This document shows, one piece after another, positions 12,762-26,019 of a stretch of 64,000 nt of DNA. Numbering within the stretch: the first letter of the stretch is position 1; each line of letters starts with the position of its first letter. Made by a program: the position numbers and the translations under genes. Source of the stretch: Planococcus citri (taxonomy: Eukaryota; Arthropoda; Insecta; Hemiptera; Pseudococcidae); the NCBI RefSeq assembly GCF_950023065.1, contig NC_088680.1, positions 66,377,350 to 66,441,349 on the forward strand, in the 5' to 3' direction. The notes under the pieces were generated by a model, which was not told where the DNA came from, searched no databases, and saw nothing but the letters and a program-made list of their open reading frames with translations.

Positions 12762-13651
12762 ATCCTACTTGAGCGAGAGGAAGTTCATGGTGAAGATGGA
12801 TAATGAGCTGTCCTCACTTTTCGAGATCAATGCTGGAGTCCCTCAGGGGAGTATTTTGGGCCCTTACCTATACACGTTGTTCACTGCAGATATACCCACC
12901 AATGAGGAGACAGTCTTATGCACATTCGCAGATGACACTGCAATTTTGAGCAGGAGCAAATGCATAAAGGAAGCTACTCAGCAGATGCAGAATCATTTAC
13001 AAGATATTGAAGAATGGTTACAAAGGTGGCATATTGAAGTAAATCCCACAAAATCTACAAATATTACATTCACGATGAAGAAATGCTCTACCTTACCAGT
13101 TAGGCTGAATGGTACAGAGTTGCCAATAAAAGAATCAGTAAAATACCGTGGTCTGCATTTTGATAGGACTATGACATGGAGAACTCACATCAAGACAAAG
13201 AGATAGGAAATGGATTTGAAATTCAAGAAAATGCTTTGGTTATTGGGCAGAAAATCCAAGCTTTCTCTAGAAAACAAACTACTCTTGTACAAAAGCATAT
13301 TTCGACCAATTTGGACCTATGGCTGCCAGTTATGGGGTACTGCCAAAGGCTCCAACATTGAAATAATCCAACAATTTCAAAATAAAACCCTGCGCTGTAT
13401 TGCTGAAGCTCCATGGTTTGCAACGAACCAGTCCATCCACGATCATTGCAACATTGAAGCAGTCAAATCAATTATCACAAAAATTAGGGAAAAATATAAA
13501 CTCCGACTGGAAAAACATGAAAATATCAAAACTGTCGCATCCAATGGGATGTAGCGCAGATGTTAATTAATTATTCGTACATATTCACTAAATTAATTAA
13601 GGCCCAAGGCCGTTGTAATTTTAAATTGTAATAAAAAAAAAAAAAAAAAAC
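12110..13651 (+). mobile_element. Jockey-like LINE, 5'-truncated, dead
   Basis: The element contains a C-terminal linker and reverse transcriptase of a Jockey-clade-like non-LTR retrotransposon, a short 3' UTR with GGCCCAAGGCC, and a terminal A run at about 13633-13651. The first RT block reads PSQWKVAQIILIPKPGKP, then SYRPISLLPLLSKIFEKVLL and FGFREKHSTVEQAHR. A frame change near 12680 joins ...ERKEVCAA to FDKVWHLGLLYKI, so the motif A segment with the first catalytic Asp is lost. Motif B, GVPQGSILGP, and the FADD box (CTFADDTAIL) are intact in the second frame, which has an in-frame TAG at 13204-13206 and then continues to 13554. It cannot encode an active RT. It is inserted into the inverted array; no clear target duplication was found. 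Confidence 0.88.
12670..13554 (+). pseudogene. LINE reverse transcriptase, 3' fragment
   Basis: The frame resumes at FDKVWHLGLLYKI, includes GVPQGSILGPYLYTLFTADI and TFADDTAILS, then the thumb and C-terminal region (IFRPIWTYGCQLWGTAK) typical of Jockey/CR1-like elements. An in-frame TAG at 13204-13206 interrupts it. The stop at 13554 is followed within 100 bp by the 3' UTR and poly(A). Confidence 0.82.
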
Positions 13652-15620
13652 TGCTCAAAAAGTCACTTTTTTTGCAAAAATTTAATAAAGTCGTGTTTTT
13701 GGTCAACATTGTCAAAAAAAAATTTGCTGCTTAATTTGTCAAAAAAGTCATGTTTATTGCCTAAATGGTGATAATAACTCTTAATCACCAAAAATTTCAC
13801 TTTTTGCCTATCTTGTCAAGAATGTAATTATTTGTCGGAATGATAAGAAAATCTCGTTCCTTTCAAAATTGCCAGAAATCTTGTTTCTTTGCCAAAACTG
13901 CCTAAAAAGGTTTTTTTGCCAAAAAAATTGCCAAAAATTTTGCTTTTTCGTTTAATTTGTCAAAAAAATCACTTTTTTGGCAAAATGGTAGAAAAATCTC
14001 TTTTTACGTCAAAAGTACCAAAAGTTTTACTTTTTTGAGTAACCTGTCAAAAAAGTCATGTCATTTGCCAAAAATCACTAAAAATCTCGTTTCATTTCAA
14101 AATTGCTAAAAATCTGTTTTTCGCCAAAGCTGCCTAAAAAGTCACGTTTTTTTTCAAAATTGCAAAAAAATCATGTTTTTGATCAAAATTGCTACATATT
14201 TTGCTCTTTTGCCAACTTTGTCAAAAAAGTTATGTTTATTGCAAAACGGCAAAAAAAACTCGTTTTTATTTCAAAATTACCACAAAAATGTTGTTTTATG
14301 CCAAAAATTCCTAAAAAGTTAGTTACGTTTTTGGCAAAGTTACAAGTTTTCTGGTCAAATTTTGCTTTTTCGCTTAATTGGTCAAAAACGTCATGTTTTT
14401 TTTAGAAAAATCCAGTTTCATGTCAAAATTATCAAAAGACTTACTTTTTTGTCTAACTTTTCAAAAAACTAATGCTATTTGCCAAAAATCACTAAAAACT
14501 CATTTCATTTCAAAATTACTAAAAATTTGGTTTTTCGTCAAAACTGCCTGAAAAGTCTTGTTTTTGCCAAAATTGCAAGTTTTATGGTCAAAATTGCCAA
14601 AATTTTGCTTTTTCGCTCAATTTCAGAAAAAAGCCATATTTTTTGCCAAAATTGCAAAAAAAAATAGACATGTTTTTTGATTAAAATAATTGTGAAAAAT
14701 TTTATTTTTTTGACAAATTTGTCAAAAAAAGTCACGTTTATAGCAAAATAATGACAGAAAAAACTCGTTCATTTCAAGATTACCGCAAATTTTGTTTTTC
14801 GCCAAAAATCTCTAAAAAGTTATCTACGTTTTTGGCAAAGTTACAAATTTTCTGGTCAAATTTTGCTTTTTCGCTTAATTGGTCAAAAAATTCATGTTTT
14901 TTAGAGAAAAAACCCGGTTTTATGTGAAAATTACGCTTACTTCTTTGTCTAACCTGTTAAGAAAGTTATTATGTTGTTTGCCAAAATGACTGAAAAATTT
15001 AGTTTCATTTCGAATCTACATATTAAGTAAAAAATTTGTTTTTCGCCATAACTGCCTGAAAAGTCACGTTTTTTCAAAATTGCAAATTTTCTGGTAAAAT
15101 TTCCCAAAAATTTGCCTTTTTGTTTAAATTTATTGTCATAAAAGTCGTGTTGCAAAAATTGCAAAAAAACGTGTTTTATGATTAAAATTGCCAAAAGTTT
15201 TACTTTCTTGTCTAACCTGTCAAGAAAGGTCTTGGTATCTGCCAAAATAACTAAAAAATTTAGTTTCATTTCGAATTTACCAAAAATTTTGTTTTTTGCC
15301 AAAATTGGGTAAGAAATCACGTTTTTGTCAAAATTGCCAAAAATTTTGCTTCTGTGCTCAATTTGTCTAAAAAGTCATGTTTTTTTTTCCAAAACGATAA
15401 AAATATCTCGTTTCATGTCAAAATTACCAAAAGTTTCACTTATTTGTGTAACTTTTCAAAAAAGTCGTATTATTTGCCAAAATGACTAGAAAGTTCAGTT
15501 TTATCTCTTTAATAAAAATTTTGTTTTTCGCCAAAACTGCCTAAAAAGTAACGTTTTTTTTTCAATTTGCTAATTTTCTGGTCAAAATTTCCAGAATTTT
15601 AATTTTATCAAAAAGTACAA

Positions 15621-17768
15621 AAAAACCACGAAAGTCCACGAAAATGACAAAAAAAAACTGAAGAAATTTTGCAACCAAAAAAAAAAGTCGAAATGTCAAG
15701 AAAACAAGTATGAAAGCCTAACAGTTGGCGAACTGTACAAAAATCAGAAAAATTGACTCAAAAATGGGATAAAATTACAATGAGTAAAAAATTGCAAAAT
15801 TCCAGGGAAAAAAAATGCAAAAACGCCTCACAAGATCAAAACTATGGAAAACCACGAAAAATCGATCAAATCGATGCAAATCCATTTCTTCACTCGAAAT
15901 TTTCACCGATAACAAACCAATCTCCAAAATCACACCTACTCTTACCCAATTTGGAAAAATTTTATGTACTCAACTGTACATAGTTTCAATCAAGCTGTGG
16001 TTATGGCACCTGGCCTAAATGATAACCAATTTAACCGATAAAATAATAACACAGACAGACGCTACAGCAAGCATGTATAGCAGAGACAGCCCAGCACCAT
16101 AACTGGTACACTAAGAGGAGGAATTCTTGTGGACTATAGGTTCGCAGCGAGATAGCGAATAAATGAGACCAGATCTGGCATACATCGCAGCATTAATATG
16201 TACTTAATATGTATTAATATTCCATTTCGATGTACGTACAACGACAACGTAAAAGTTGGCGCAAAATTTTAAATTCAAATTATATGTACGTATACAACCA
16301 AACAGATGGGACACAAGTGAGACGATCAATTCGCATACTCGTACCTATATGTAGATTGCAGATCTGAATCGCAGATCGCACTTGCAACGCCCAATACCAC
16401 CATCCACATCCACAACTGAAACTGATAATTAAGAATTGAGCATCGAGTTCGAGTCGCCAGCCATCGCCAGTTAGAAATGTACGATTTGTCGCGACACGAG
16501 CGGAAAACGTAAATCACAATATTGCCGATAAATTGCCTCCGTAAATAAACCAACGTTTGTTTGAATAAAACAAGTCTACATTATTTTAAAGACCAGACAA
16601 CAGGTAATGTAGGTAAGGTATTCGGTACACATTCGCTCAGCTTCGAGAGTCGACAGAGTCGACAGTAGGCGTCGAAAGAAGAGGAAAAAACACGAAAAAT
16701 ATACGCACGTCGTCGTCGCTTAAGTCCGCAGGCGGATTTGCCAGGTTGTTGGTTCGATTCGATTCAGCATTTCTCTAGATAGATACTGACTGCGAATGGT
16801 GTCGTATCGTTTACGACTTCGAATAAATCATTTTATTGTCGTCCATTCATGAAGATTTCTGTCCCAGAGCTTTCAATTTCGTTTAAATTTTTAGCTAAAA
16901 GTTCATTCATCATCGCAAAAGTTATTGCCCTTAAAAAAATTCCAAGTTTTTTTCAATCTTCAACAATTTATATGAAAATTGTACATATCCAAAAATTTTA
17001 GCAACATTATTGAACACACCTATTTTGGAAAGCACTGACGTACGAGTATATGCGAAATGCGAATTTGATCGTCTGGCCAGGTCGCTAATTTCACGCGAAT
17101 TCAAACCAAATCTCGAATCTGATTGTACCTACTCAAATAACGTACGTATGCAGAATGCATAACGTGAATTAAGCAGGTTCAGATACCTTTACCTATATTG
17201 TACCTCGTACTTCGTACCTCTCGAACAAATCGCACGAATTTGTCTAGCGCTATACAATTATTAATGCTCACATATTAAACCACGAATAATAATATAAGGG
17301 CTTGTGGGCGGCCTATAACCTGCGGTGTATTTCAATTTAGACTATGAACTGGCAGAGAGTTCAAATAAGTACGCGATTACTTTGTATATAAGAACGTCGA
17401 AAGTGCCTAAGAAACGTGCATTCGTGTACTTCATATAATTCATACTACGTACATGTAGTACATCTACATATGCATAAAGATTTACTGCACAGGTATAGAT
17501 ACAGATAACTAATTATTGTTCTACGACAATAATTGGCAATACGTAGGATATCTCTACTTTTTTTTTTGTTTTAGTGTTCCAGTAAATCCCACATGCAAGA
17601 TGCCAAAAAAGAAATCATTCAATTTGGTCGAATTTTTCCTTCCAAAATTTCAGCTTGAAAAACTTCAAAATTAATACCTCTCGTCAAGTTTAACGAAAGA
17701 AAATTTTATGCTCAACATTTCAACAATTTTGTTTTTATTTTTTCAATCTTTTCATAGCACCCTTGTTA
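15621..17768. other. A-rich edge then single-copy intron DNA
   Basis: After about 100 bp of A-rich edge the DNA becomes complex and single-copy in appearance (CG words, GTACGTAC strings). No frame has recognisable homology. It may hold regulatory sequence of the host gene; nothing specific can be named. Confidence 0.4.
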
Positions 17769-19653
17769 GTCCGGCATATGACAATAGGAGTAATTGCACC
17801 CCCCCCCCGAGCCTCCGGGACAACTTTTTTCTTAAAGGGGACATCCTAAGGAACATTTTAAAGCAAACTTGCCAAAAAAAAGTTGGCCTTATTTAAAATG
17901 GCGGCCATTTTGATTGACAGGTCAGCCGAAATCGCAGATTTTGCGTTTTAATATAGGACTTGAACGAATTTTTTCAAACTTTACAAAGGTAGATCGAAAG
18001 ATCATACAAAAATTTATCACCTGTCAAAATTTCAAGTGCTAAAGTACGTTTTTCGATTTTTGGTGAATTTTTGAAAATAAATCCTATTTAGGCCAAAAAT
18101 GAGTGAAAAAATCAAAATTTTACCAAATTGACCAAGAAAGCTGAAATTTGGGATATACCCTATTTTCGACATGCCAAATCGATTGGAAACGGTTTCAACC
18201 CGTTTTGAGCAGTTCTGGAGCCTCCAGCAGATTTTTGAAACTCAAAATTCCCACAAAATGCCATCAAATTGGAGTTGTAAAGCTAAAATTTAATCTAAAA
18301 ACTAATTTCAATACGCTACGAAGTACTGCAGGTGAATTTCAAGTCGTTTTGGATCCTCCAGTGACTTTTTAAAAATTTTTGAAGCCTCCAGAAAATTTTT
18401 GAAACTTTAAATTTTCACAAAATTTCATCAAATGGAGATAAAAATCTGAAATTTACTCTACACTCCAATTTTAACACCCTCTGAAAACGACTTCTGGTGG
18501 ATTTCAAGTCCTTTTAGAGCATCCAACGACTTCTTTGAAAATTACTGGAGCCTCCAGTAGATTTTTGAAACTTGAAATTTCCCCAAAATATCATCAAACT
18601 AAGATAGAGAGTCGAAATTTATTCTGCAAACTAATTTCAATACGCTACGAAGTTGACTGCTGGTGAATTTCAAGTCGTTTTGGAGCCTCCAGCAACTTTT
18701 TGAAAGGTTGTATGACGTTTTTTTGGAAAATTGAAATTTCCTAAAAGTAGCTGGAAGCTTCAAAACCATTTGAAAACACCATGTAGACTGCGAAGTAAAT
18801 TTCAGCTTGCCAACTCCATTTGATAAATTAATGTTGGGGAAATTTCAAGTTTAAAAAATCTACTGGAGGCTCCAGAAATTTTCAAAAAAGTCGCAGGAGG
18901 CCCAAAAATGACTTGAACCCACCTGAAGTGGTCTTCAGAGGGTGTTAAAATTGGAGTGTAGAATAAATTTCAGCTTTCCATCTCCATTTGATAAAATCTT
19001 GTGAAAATTTAAAGTTTCAAAAATTTTCTGGAGGCTTCAAAAATTTTCAAAAAGTAACTGGAGGATCCAAAACGACTCGAAATTCACCTGCAGTACTTCG
19101 TAGCGTATTGAAATTAGTTTTTAGAATAAATTTTAGCTTTACAACTCCAATTTGATGGAATTTTGTGGGAATTTCGAGTTTCAAAAATCTGCTGGAGGCT
19201 CCAGAACTGCTCAAAACGAGTTGAAACAGTTTCCAATCGATTTGGCATGTCGAAAATAGGGTATATCCCAAATTTCAGATTTCTTGGTCAATTTGGTAAA
19301 ATTTTGATTTTTCCCCTCATTTTTGGCCTAAATTCGATTTTCAAAAATTCACCAAAAATCGAGAAACGTACTTTAGCACTTGAAATTTTGACAGGTGATA
19401 AATTTTTGTATGATCTTTCGATCTACCTTTGTAAAGTTTGAAAAAATTCGTTCAAGTCCTATATTAAAACGCAAAATCTGCGATTTCGGCTGACCTGTCA
19501 ATCAAAATGGCCGCCATTTTGTAAGTAAGGCCAACTTTTTTTTTGGCAAGTTTGCTTTAAAATGTTCCTTAGGATGTCCCCTTTAAGAAAAAAGTTGTCC
19601 CGGAGGATCGGCGGGGGGGGCGGTGCAATTACTCCTATTGTCATATGCCGGAC
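17769..19653. mobile_element. Foldback element, copy 1 (about 1.9 kb, TA flanks)
   Basis: The ends are perfect inverted repeats, GTCCGGCATATGACAATAGG and its reverse complement, directly flanked by TA on both sides. The inverted similarity runs almost the whole length, so the arms are about 0.9 kb each. Each arm holds a C/G run, a CTTAAAGGGGACATCCTAAG block, an AAAATGGCGGCCATTTT palindrome and many TGGAGCCTCCAG words. No transposase frame is visible. TA flanks suggest a Tc1/mariner-like or other TA-targeting mobiliser; that is inference. Confidence 0.88.
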
Positions 19654-19899
19654 TATGTGTTTTTCTTTCTTTTTATAAATTTTACTTTTTGGAATGCAAA
19701 AAAATGTATTCAAGTTGGAATTTATCGCATCAAAATTGTTCTATTTTCAAGGAGGACTAGAAAAAATTTAACAAAAAAATTCAAGTTATGAAAATGGAAA
19801 AAAATTAACGAAAAAGTTTCAAAATTTGATTGAAAAAAAGCAAGACTATTTTGCAATTCTGACCAAAAAGTAGGATTTTATACGATAGTTTTTTTTTGA

Positions 19900-21960
19900 A
19901 AAAAATTTTACAATTTTCAAGAGGATTTTTTCAATTTTTATTTAAGGGAGGAGGGGAGGGGGAGTGTAAATTTTTTAATTCAAAATTGTTCTACGTGTAT
20001 TTTCAAAGATACAGAAATAATATGTAGTTAGATGATAAAAAATTCTGAGAAGAGAAAAAAAAACGAAAAACTTTGAAGCTCTATTGAAGAAAATGCAAAG
20101 CAGGTTTTTTGTGTAGGTATTTGTGACAAAAAATTATGTCTATTTTTGCAATGTTGACAAAAAATCAGAGTTTTGTGATAATTTTCACAAAAAAATCTCA
20201 ATTTTCGACTTGAATTTTTTCCGGATGTTTCACAAAGAGAGAGAGGGGAGGAGGAGGCTAAAAAAATTTCAAAACAAAATTTTTCAATTGAAAATTAGTC
20301 AATTTTTCAATTGAAAATTAGTCAATTTTCAATGAGAATGACGAAAAAAAATCAAAAAATAAATAAAAACAAAAATTAAACAAATTCCAGAAAAAGATAA
20401 AAATGAACAGAAAATCATAAAATTTCTAAATTTGATTGAAAATACGAAAAAAAAAGCAGGCCTTTCTTGCAATTTGGATAAAGAATTGAGTTTTTTTTAG
20501 TAGTTTTGGGCAAAAAAAAAAAAAAAACAAAACAAAAAAAACAGTATTTCGAACAGACGTTTTTTCAAATGCTTCATCGAGCGGAGGGGGGAGGGGGGGT
20601 TGATAAGGTGAAAATCCATTCTTCAGGCCAAGATTTTTATATTTTTACACAGAACTGAAAAAGAATAGAATAATTAGCATTCTAAAGCGAAAAAGAGAAT
20701 AAAAGCCTTTCAAAAAGGGAAAAAGCAGGATTTTAATTGACAATTTTTGGGGAGAGGGGATAGAAGGGGAGGGAGGGAGGGAGGGAGGGAGACTGGGAAA
20801 AGGATCAAAATCCCCCCCCCCGATATTTTTCTGGCCAAATTTCAGCATGAATAAAAGCCGAGCTTCAAAAAAGTGAAAATGTAGAATTTAGATCTGCAAT
20901 TTTTGCTAAAAAGCTTTTAGAGAAAAGGGGGAAATAAGGATCAATATTTCTTAAAACTATATTTTTTTGGTCAAATTAAAGCATTCTGAAAATAAAAAGA
21001 AAATAAAAGCTAAATTTTAAAAAGGGAAAAAATCAGATTTCAGGTACCTATGTAAGTTTAGATAAAAAGCTTAAACAAAAATTTAATTTTTTGGTGGGGG
21101 GAAGAGGGGGAGAAAGGGAGGGAGAAGAATCGAAATTTCCCTTACAACGATATTTTTCTGGTCAAATTTTAGCAATACGATAAAAAAAGCAAATTTCAAA
21201 AAGGAAAAAAACAAGATTCAAATTTGCTTCGTCAAAAAATATGCTTCAACAGAAAATTTTACCAAAAATGATTAAGTAATTTTTTTGCAAAAGGGAAGGA
21301 GAAGGATCAAAATTTTTTCTGAAATAGATTTTTCTGTTCAGATTTTAGCATTCCATTGTGAAAGAAATAGAGAATAAAAGCCAAATATTCCAAAAAGAAA
21401 AAAAAAACAGGATTTAGATTTTGCAATTTTTGCAAAAAAGCTATGAGACTGAAATTTTGTGCAAATGATTCGATTTGTGTGGAGGAGGGGAGGGGAAAAG
21501 ATCAAAATCAATATTTTTCCGGTCAAATTTTATCATTTTGCCAGAAAAAATAATAAAATTCAAAGGTCAAAAAAAAGGAAAAAATCAGATTTCAGATTTG
21601 CAATTTTTTGCAGAAAACCTTTTAGCAGAAAATTGTTCCAAATACTTAATTCATTTTTTTTTTTTTGAGATGGAAGGAATGGAAAAGGATCAAAAAATTT
21701 TCCTAAATCAATATTTTTGGCCAAATTTCAGCATTTTGAAAGAAAATCAGAATGAAATCCAAACAAAAAAGGAGTGAACAGATTTTAGATGTGCAATTTT
21801 TACAAAAAAATCTTCAAAATGAAATTTTTTCAACTGATTCATTTTTGAGTAAGGAGGGGGGGGAGGAGGAGGATCAAAATTCCAACAACATTGTCTGATC
21901 AAAAAAAAAAAAAAAAATAGAAAATAAAGCAAGGAAAAATCCAAAATTCTGACAGAACAA
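19900..21960. repeat. Tandem array, about 180-bp monomers with G-rich tracts
   Basis: A GGTCAAATTTTAGCATT-like word recurs near 20832, 20969, 21156, 21334, 21519 and 21718 (spacings 137-199). It is followed each time by GAAAATAAAAGCCAAA-like and TTTGCAATTTTTGCAAAAAA stretches and a GAGGGGAGGGG purine tract, then GATCAAAAT. Edges grade into generic A-rich repeat. Confidence 0.8.
20766..20790 (+). repeat. (GGGA)n tract, potential G-quadruplex
   Basis: Six consecutive G runs of 3-4 separated by single A, meeting the strict four-run G3 rule with one-base loops. It sits in one monomer of the 180-bp array. Confidence 0.8.
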
Positions 21961-24429
21961 AACAACAAAATTTATTTTGCAATTTCGATAAAAATCTGGA
22001 CTTTTACAGAGCGGAATTTTTTAAAGAAAAAAAAACAAAAGTTTTGGGTAATTTTAGCAATAAAAAAAAAGGCACGACAAAATGTACTGCGAGCAAGCTA
22101 AGAAAATAACACGTGTACTCGTCGCTGGACCACAACACACACCGATACGTTTATAAAGAGATAAAATCAGAATAAGTATACTTATACCAATACCTATTAA
22201 AAAAAGATACAATGCCACGGTGCCGTGTTACGCTTTACCAATTACGTAATTTATTAGGAAAAGCGTGAAAAATCACATAGTACTATACGAATATTATTTT
22301 CACCTTGTCATTGTGTGAATCGAAAAATTATTCGCGAACGCGGAAAACTATCACTATACATGGATCAATTAGAGTGTACTCGTCGTCGTTCTCTAATAAT
22401 AATATGGCCAATCGTATCATCGCGAATGGATGGGTCTGGTTGAGGGGAAAGAGGGGAGAGGAGGGATGCGGAATGCAATAGGTAGCCTATAGTACAGAAA
22501 ATGTAGACCAAATTGATCTACATTCATCATTTTCTGCTGTCTAATAGTTGACGTTTAATTTCACTACTCCCCCCCCCCCCACCACAACAGAAAAAACTCT
22601 TCCCTCTTTCTATTTTGAAAATTGGTCGAAGGGTTCAGAATCATGGAAAAAATTGCCCATGATGGTACAAAAAAATCGTGAAAAGAAAACTTACAAAAAT
22701 TGATAATTTTTTCCAGCTGCAAACCTGACAAAAAAAACTTCAAAAACAGACACCAGTTACCCTAATTTTCTATCAATTGATTAGAAAAAAAAAAAAACGA
22801 TAAGCAGATTTGAAATGCAAATGAACGAAACTTTAGCAGAGAAGAATGGAACCATTTTACAATGACAACGAAAAGTTCACCGAGTAATTGCGAAACTTTA
22901 CTTCAAAAATTATAAGTCGATTTGGCAAACAATAAACATATTTCGAAAGTCTCTCTTCCCTTTTTTCAACCACAATTTGCCCATATAGAATCGAGTGGAA
23001 AAATTATCTTCGAATGAGCCACAACGAGGAATAAATCTGTACAAACTTTTCGCAACTCGAATGAAAGTTTCAAATGCCTAAAGCATACGAAGTGTACATA
23101 TTTCGACTTGTATATTGTTTCACTGCGACCCTATAGTTTGCCTTTATGATTATACGTAGATACACAAACGAGATAACATTCAACAGTGACATGGTTTTCA
23201 CGATGACATTTATTTGGAAACTCGAAATTTCATTATACGAATCGTGCTTTCGTTTTCAAGGTGTAAGTATCCAACTTGAACACTGCGAACAGTGAAATAG
23301 GTACTTGATAGGAGAAGAGATGAGAAAAGGGGCATATTTATTAAAAATTACTCGAATATTTCAACGACTACCTACCGTTTGCAAAATAATGAAATAATGT
23401 GAATCGATACTCGACTCGGGGAGGTGTGGAAAAATACGCGAACGAACACGACCCAAAATTTAAACCCAATAACGCCAGCTTTAAATTTCACGAGCACCAA
23501 ATTACCCATCCCATACGTATTCGTATCAAACAAGAAGCTGGAATCGATCGAACCCTGAGGCGATATGAAATTCATCAGTTACGAGCAATGAACTTTTGAT
23601 TAGCTGCTTCTTAATTCTGACCTAGGTAATCTCATCATCTTATTTTAGTCGATAAAACTTATTATTTCGTTAATGAAGCAATCAACTCTCATCGCGAAAA
23701 TGGCAAAAAGAGGCACCGATAGGATTTTCTATCGAGCTAACAATAAGAAAGAAAATTGTACACATATTCCCGAACGAAGCATCTCAACATGTACTATAGT
23801 ATGTAGTAAGTAGGTACCTGTTCCATTGCACTCGACTATCTAGATCAACCAATACAAACTACATATTGGTATTTTAATCGATCAAGGACGTTTTTTTTAT
23901 TACTTCGTATGCTGAGAATGATACACATGTCGTGTCACATAATAACTCGCTCCAACTATCCATTTATCAACTCGAGTAAAAGCTGTCAAACGATGAACGA
24001 AGCACTTAATCGTTACAGCAGCTTTAGCTTTACGTAGCTGGAAAGCGACACTAAAGAAAGAGGCAAGCAGAAGATAAAGGGCAACGAAAAGGTACAGCTG
24101 CTGTAGTTGCTAATGCTACACGGGTAGTCTATCTTCCTCCTATAGATACATAAATGTCAATGTATTCATCTGCCACGTTTTTTTGTTCGGTAACCCCCCT
24201 AAAAAAAAGGGTTGCCGAAATATCACCTATTTCATTGAGAAAAATACGAGTGTCAAAATTTTGGACTTGCAGAACGCGGGAAGGAGGGATGGACAGCCAA
24301 AAAAGTGATTTTCTACACAATGAACACACAAACTTATTTTTTTTTTAAGAAACAAAAACTTTTTCAATGATTTTCAATTTTTGTGTTGGAATTTATCTGT
24401 AAGTAAGCAAGTAAGTAAATAACCTATTT
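21961..24429. other. Single-copy intron DNA
   Basis: After a short A-rich edge the DNA is complex and without tandem structure. No frame has family resemblance, and no RNA gene fold was recognised by eye. A C run lies at 22568-22581. Confidence 0.4.
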
Positions 24430-25990
24430 TCAGGGAATATTTTTTAACAATTTTTACAAAAAACACGATTTTTTGAAAATTTGGATAAACTAACGAGTGT
24501 AATAACATTTATTGGTAGGTGTTTTAATGAAACGGAACTTTTCGTTAATTTTGGCCAAAAATGAGGATTTCTTGGCAATTTCGATAAGAATGAGGACTTT
24601 TCACAACTTTAACAAGAATTGGAACTTCCTGCCAATTTTGGACAAAAATGAGGATTTCTTGAGAATTTTTGTCAATTTTAGCCAAAAATTGGAATTTTAG
24701 GAAAAATTAAGAACTTGAGCAAAAATTGGGACTTCCTGTCAATTTTGGACAAGAATTATGATTTCCTGACAATTTTGGTAAAAATGAGGACTTTCTGTCA
24801 ATTTTGACCAAAAATTAGAATTTCTAGACAATTTTAGGAAAAAATAAAACTTTTTCACAATTTTAGCAAGAATTGGGGCTTCCTATCAGTTTTGGACAAA
24901 AATGAGGATTTCTTGATAATTTTGTAAAAATCAGAACTTTTTGTCAATTTTGACCAAAAATGAAGCTTTCTTGACAATTTTGGCAAAAATTAGAAGATTT
25001 TGACAAATTTATCCAAAATTAGGACTTTTTGGCAATTTTGCCCAAAAATTGAGATTTTTTAACAATTTTGGAAGAAACAAAACTTTTTGACTACCTTACC
25101 AAAAATTGGATCTTTTTATCAGTTTTGATAAAAAATTGAAAATTCTTGATATCTTGATAATTATTTTTGGGAAAAATTAGGAGATTTTGACAACTCTGCG
25201 AACGCTTAATATTTGTCAAAACTGTCAAAAAGCACTAATTTTTTTGCAAAATTGTCAGAAACACTAAAATTGTCCAAAGCCAGATTTCCCAAAAAGACCC
25301 ATTTTCTCCAAAATTGTAAAAAAGTTGGGATTTTGGGGGCAAAACTAACGAAAGTTTCTAAATTTTTGATAACATTGTCAAAAAGCCTTGATTTTTGCCA
25401 AATATAGACATAATTTTTCCCAAAACTGCCTAAATGTCCAGATTTTTGCAAAAACTGCCAAAAACCCCTAATTCTTGGCCAAAATTGATTAAAAATTCTA
25501 ATTTTTTCCATTGTTGTCAAATAGTCCTAAATTCAGCAAAAATTGAATAAGATCCTATTTTGCAAAATTGTGAATAATACGAGTACATCATTTTTGCTCA
25601 AATTGTCCAAAAGTCCTGATTTTGGCAAAAAGACTTAATTTTTCGGAAAATTGAAAAAAATTCCCAATTTTTGACAAAATTTTCAATTTGTCTGAATTTT
25701 TTCCAAGTAGACCTAATTTTTACCAAAATCGCTCAAATGTCTGATTTTTGCCAAAGTGTCAAAAAATTATAATTTGTGGCCAAAATCTACAAAAAGTCGC
25801 AATCAGATTCTTGCTTTTTGGCAAAAATTTTTCATCTTTAGAAAATTTGCCAAAAGTTCTTGTTTTCGATTTTTTTCAAACATTTTTCGCAAGTCTCGCT
25901 TTTTTGCCAAAAATCTACCAAAAAACGTTCTTTTTCTGAAATTATTGATGTCTCGGTTTTTTCCAAAAATTGTGTTTTTTTTTGGCCCGA
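24430..25990. repeat. Palindromic short-period array, polarity flip near 25200
   Basis: From 24430 to about 25190 units read TTTTGGCAAAAATTAGGACTTT-like on the + strand. From about 25215 to 25990 the complement is read (AAAAAGTCCTGATTTTGGCAAAA-like). The two halves are similar in size, about 0.77 kb each, with almost no spacer. Same word family as 7790-15620. Confidence 0.8.
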
Positions 25991-26019
25991 AATTGCGAAC
26001 ATTCTCACTTGATTGCTAG

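Larger units (their letters stand above)
12020..15620 (-). repeat. TTTTGGCAAAA-type array, right (inverted) arm
   Basis: Words GTCAAAAAAGTCATG, TTTTTGCCAAAATTGC and AAAATCTCGTTTCATTTC are reverse complements of the left-arm words at 7790-10640. The arm is interrupted by a LINE at about 12110-13651: array words occur at 12025-12110, then resume directly after the poly(A) tail. Confidence 0.85.

Noticed and set aside
7790..15620. Many 60-120-codon Lys/Phe/Asn-rich frames
   Set aside because: They lie wholly in low-complexity arrays; the composition follows the repeat words, and similar frames occur on both strands.
16735..16770. GGTTCGATTC string resembling a tRNA T-arm
   Set aside because: No matching acceptor stem, D-arm or anticodon arm could be placed around it.
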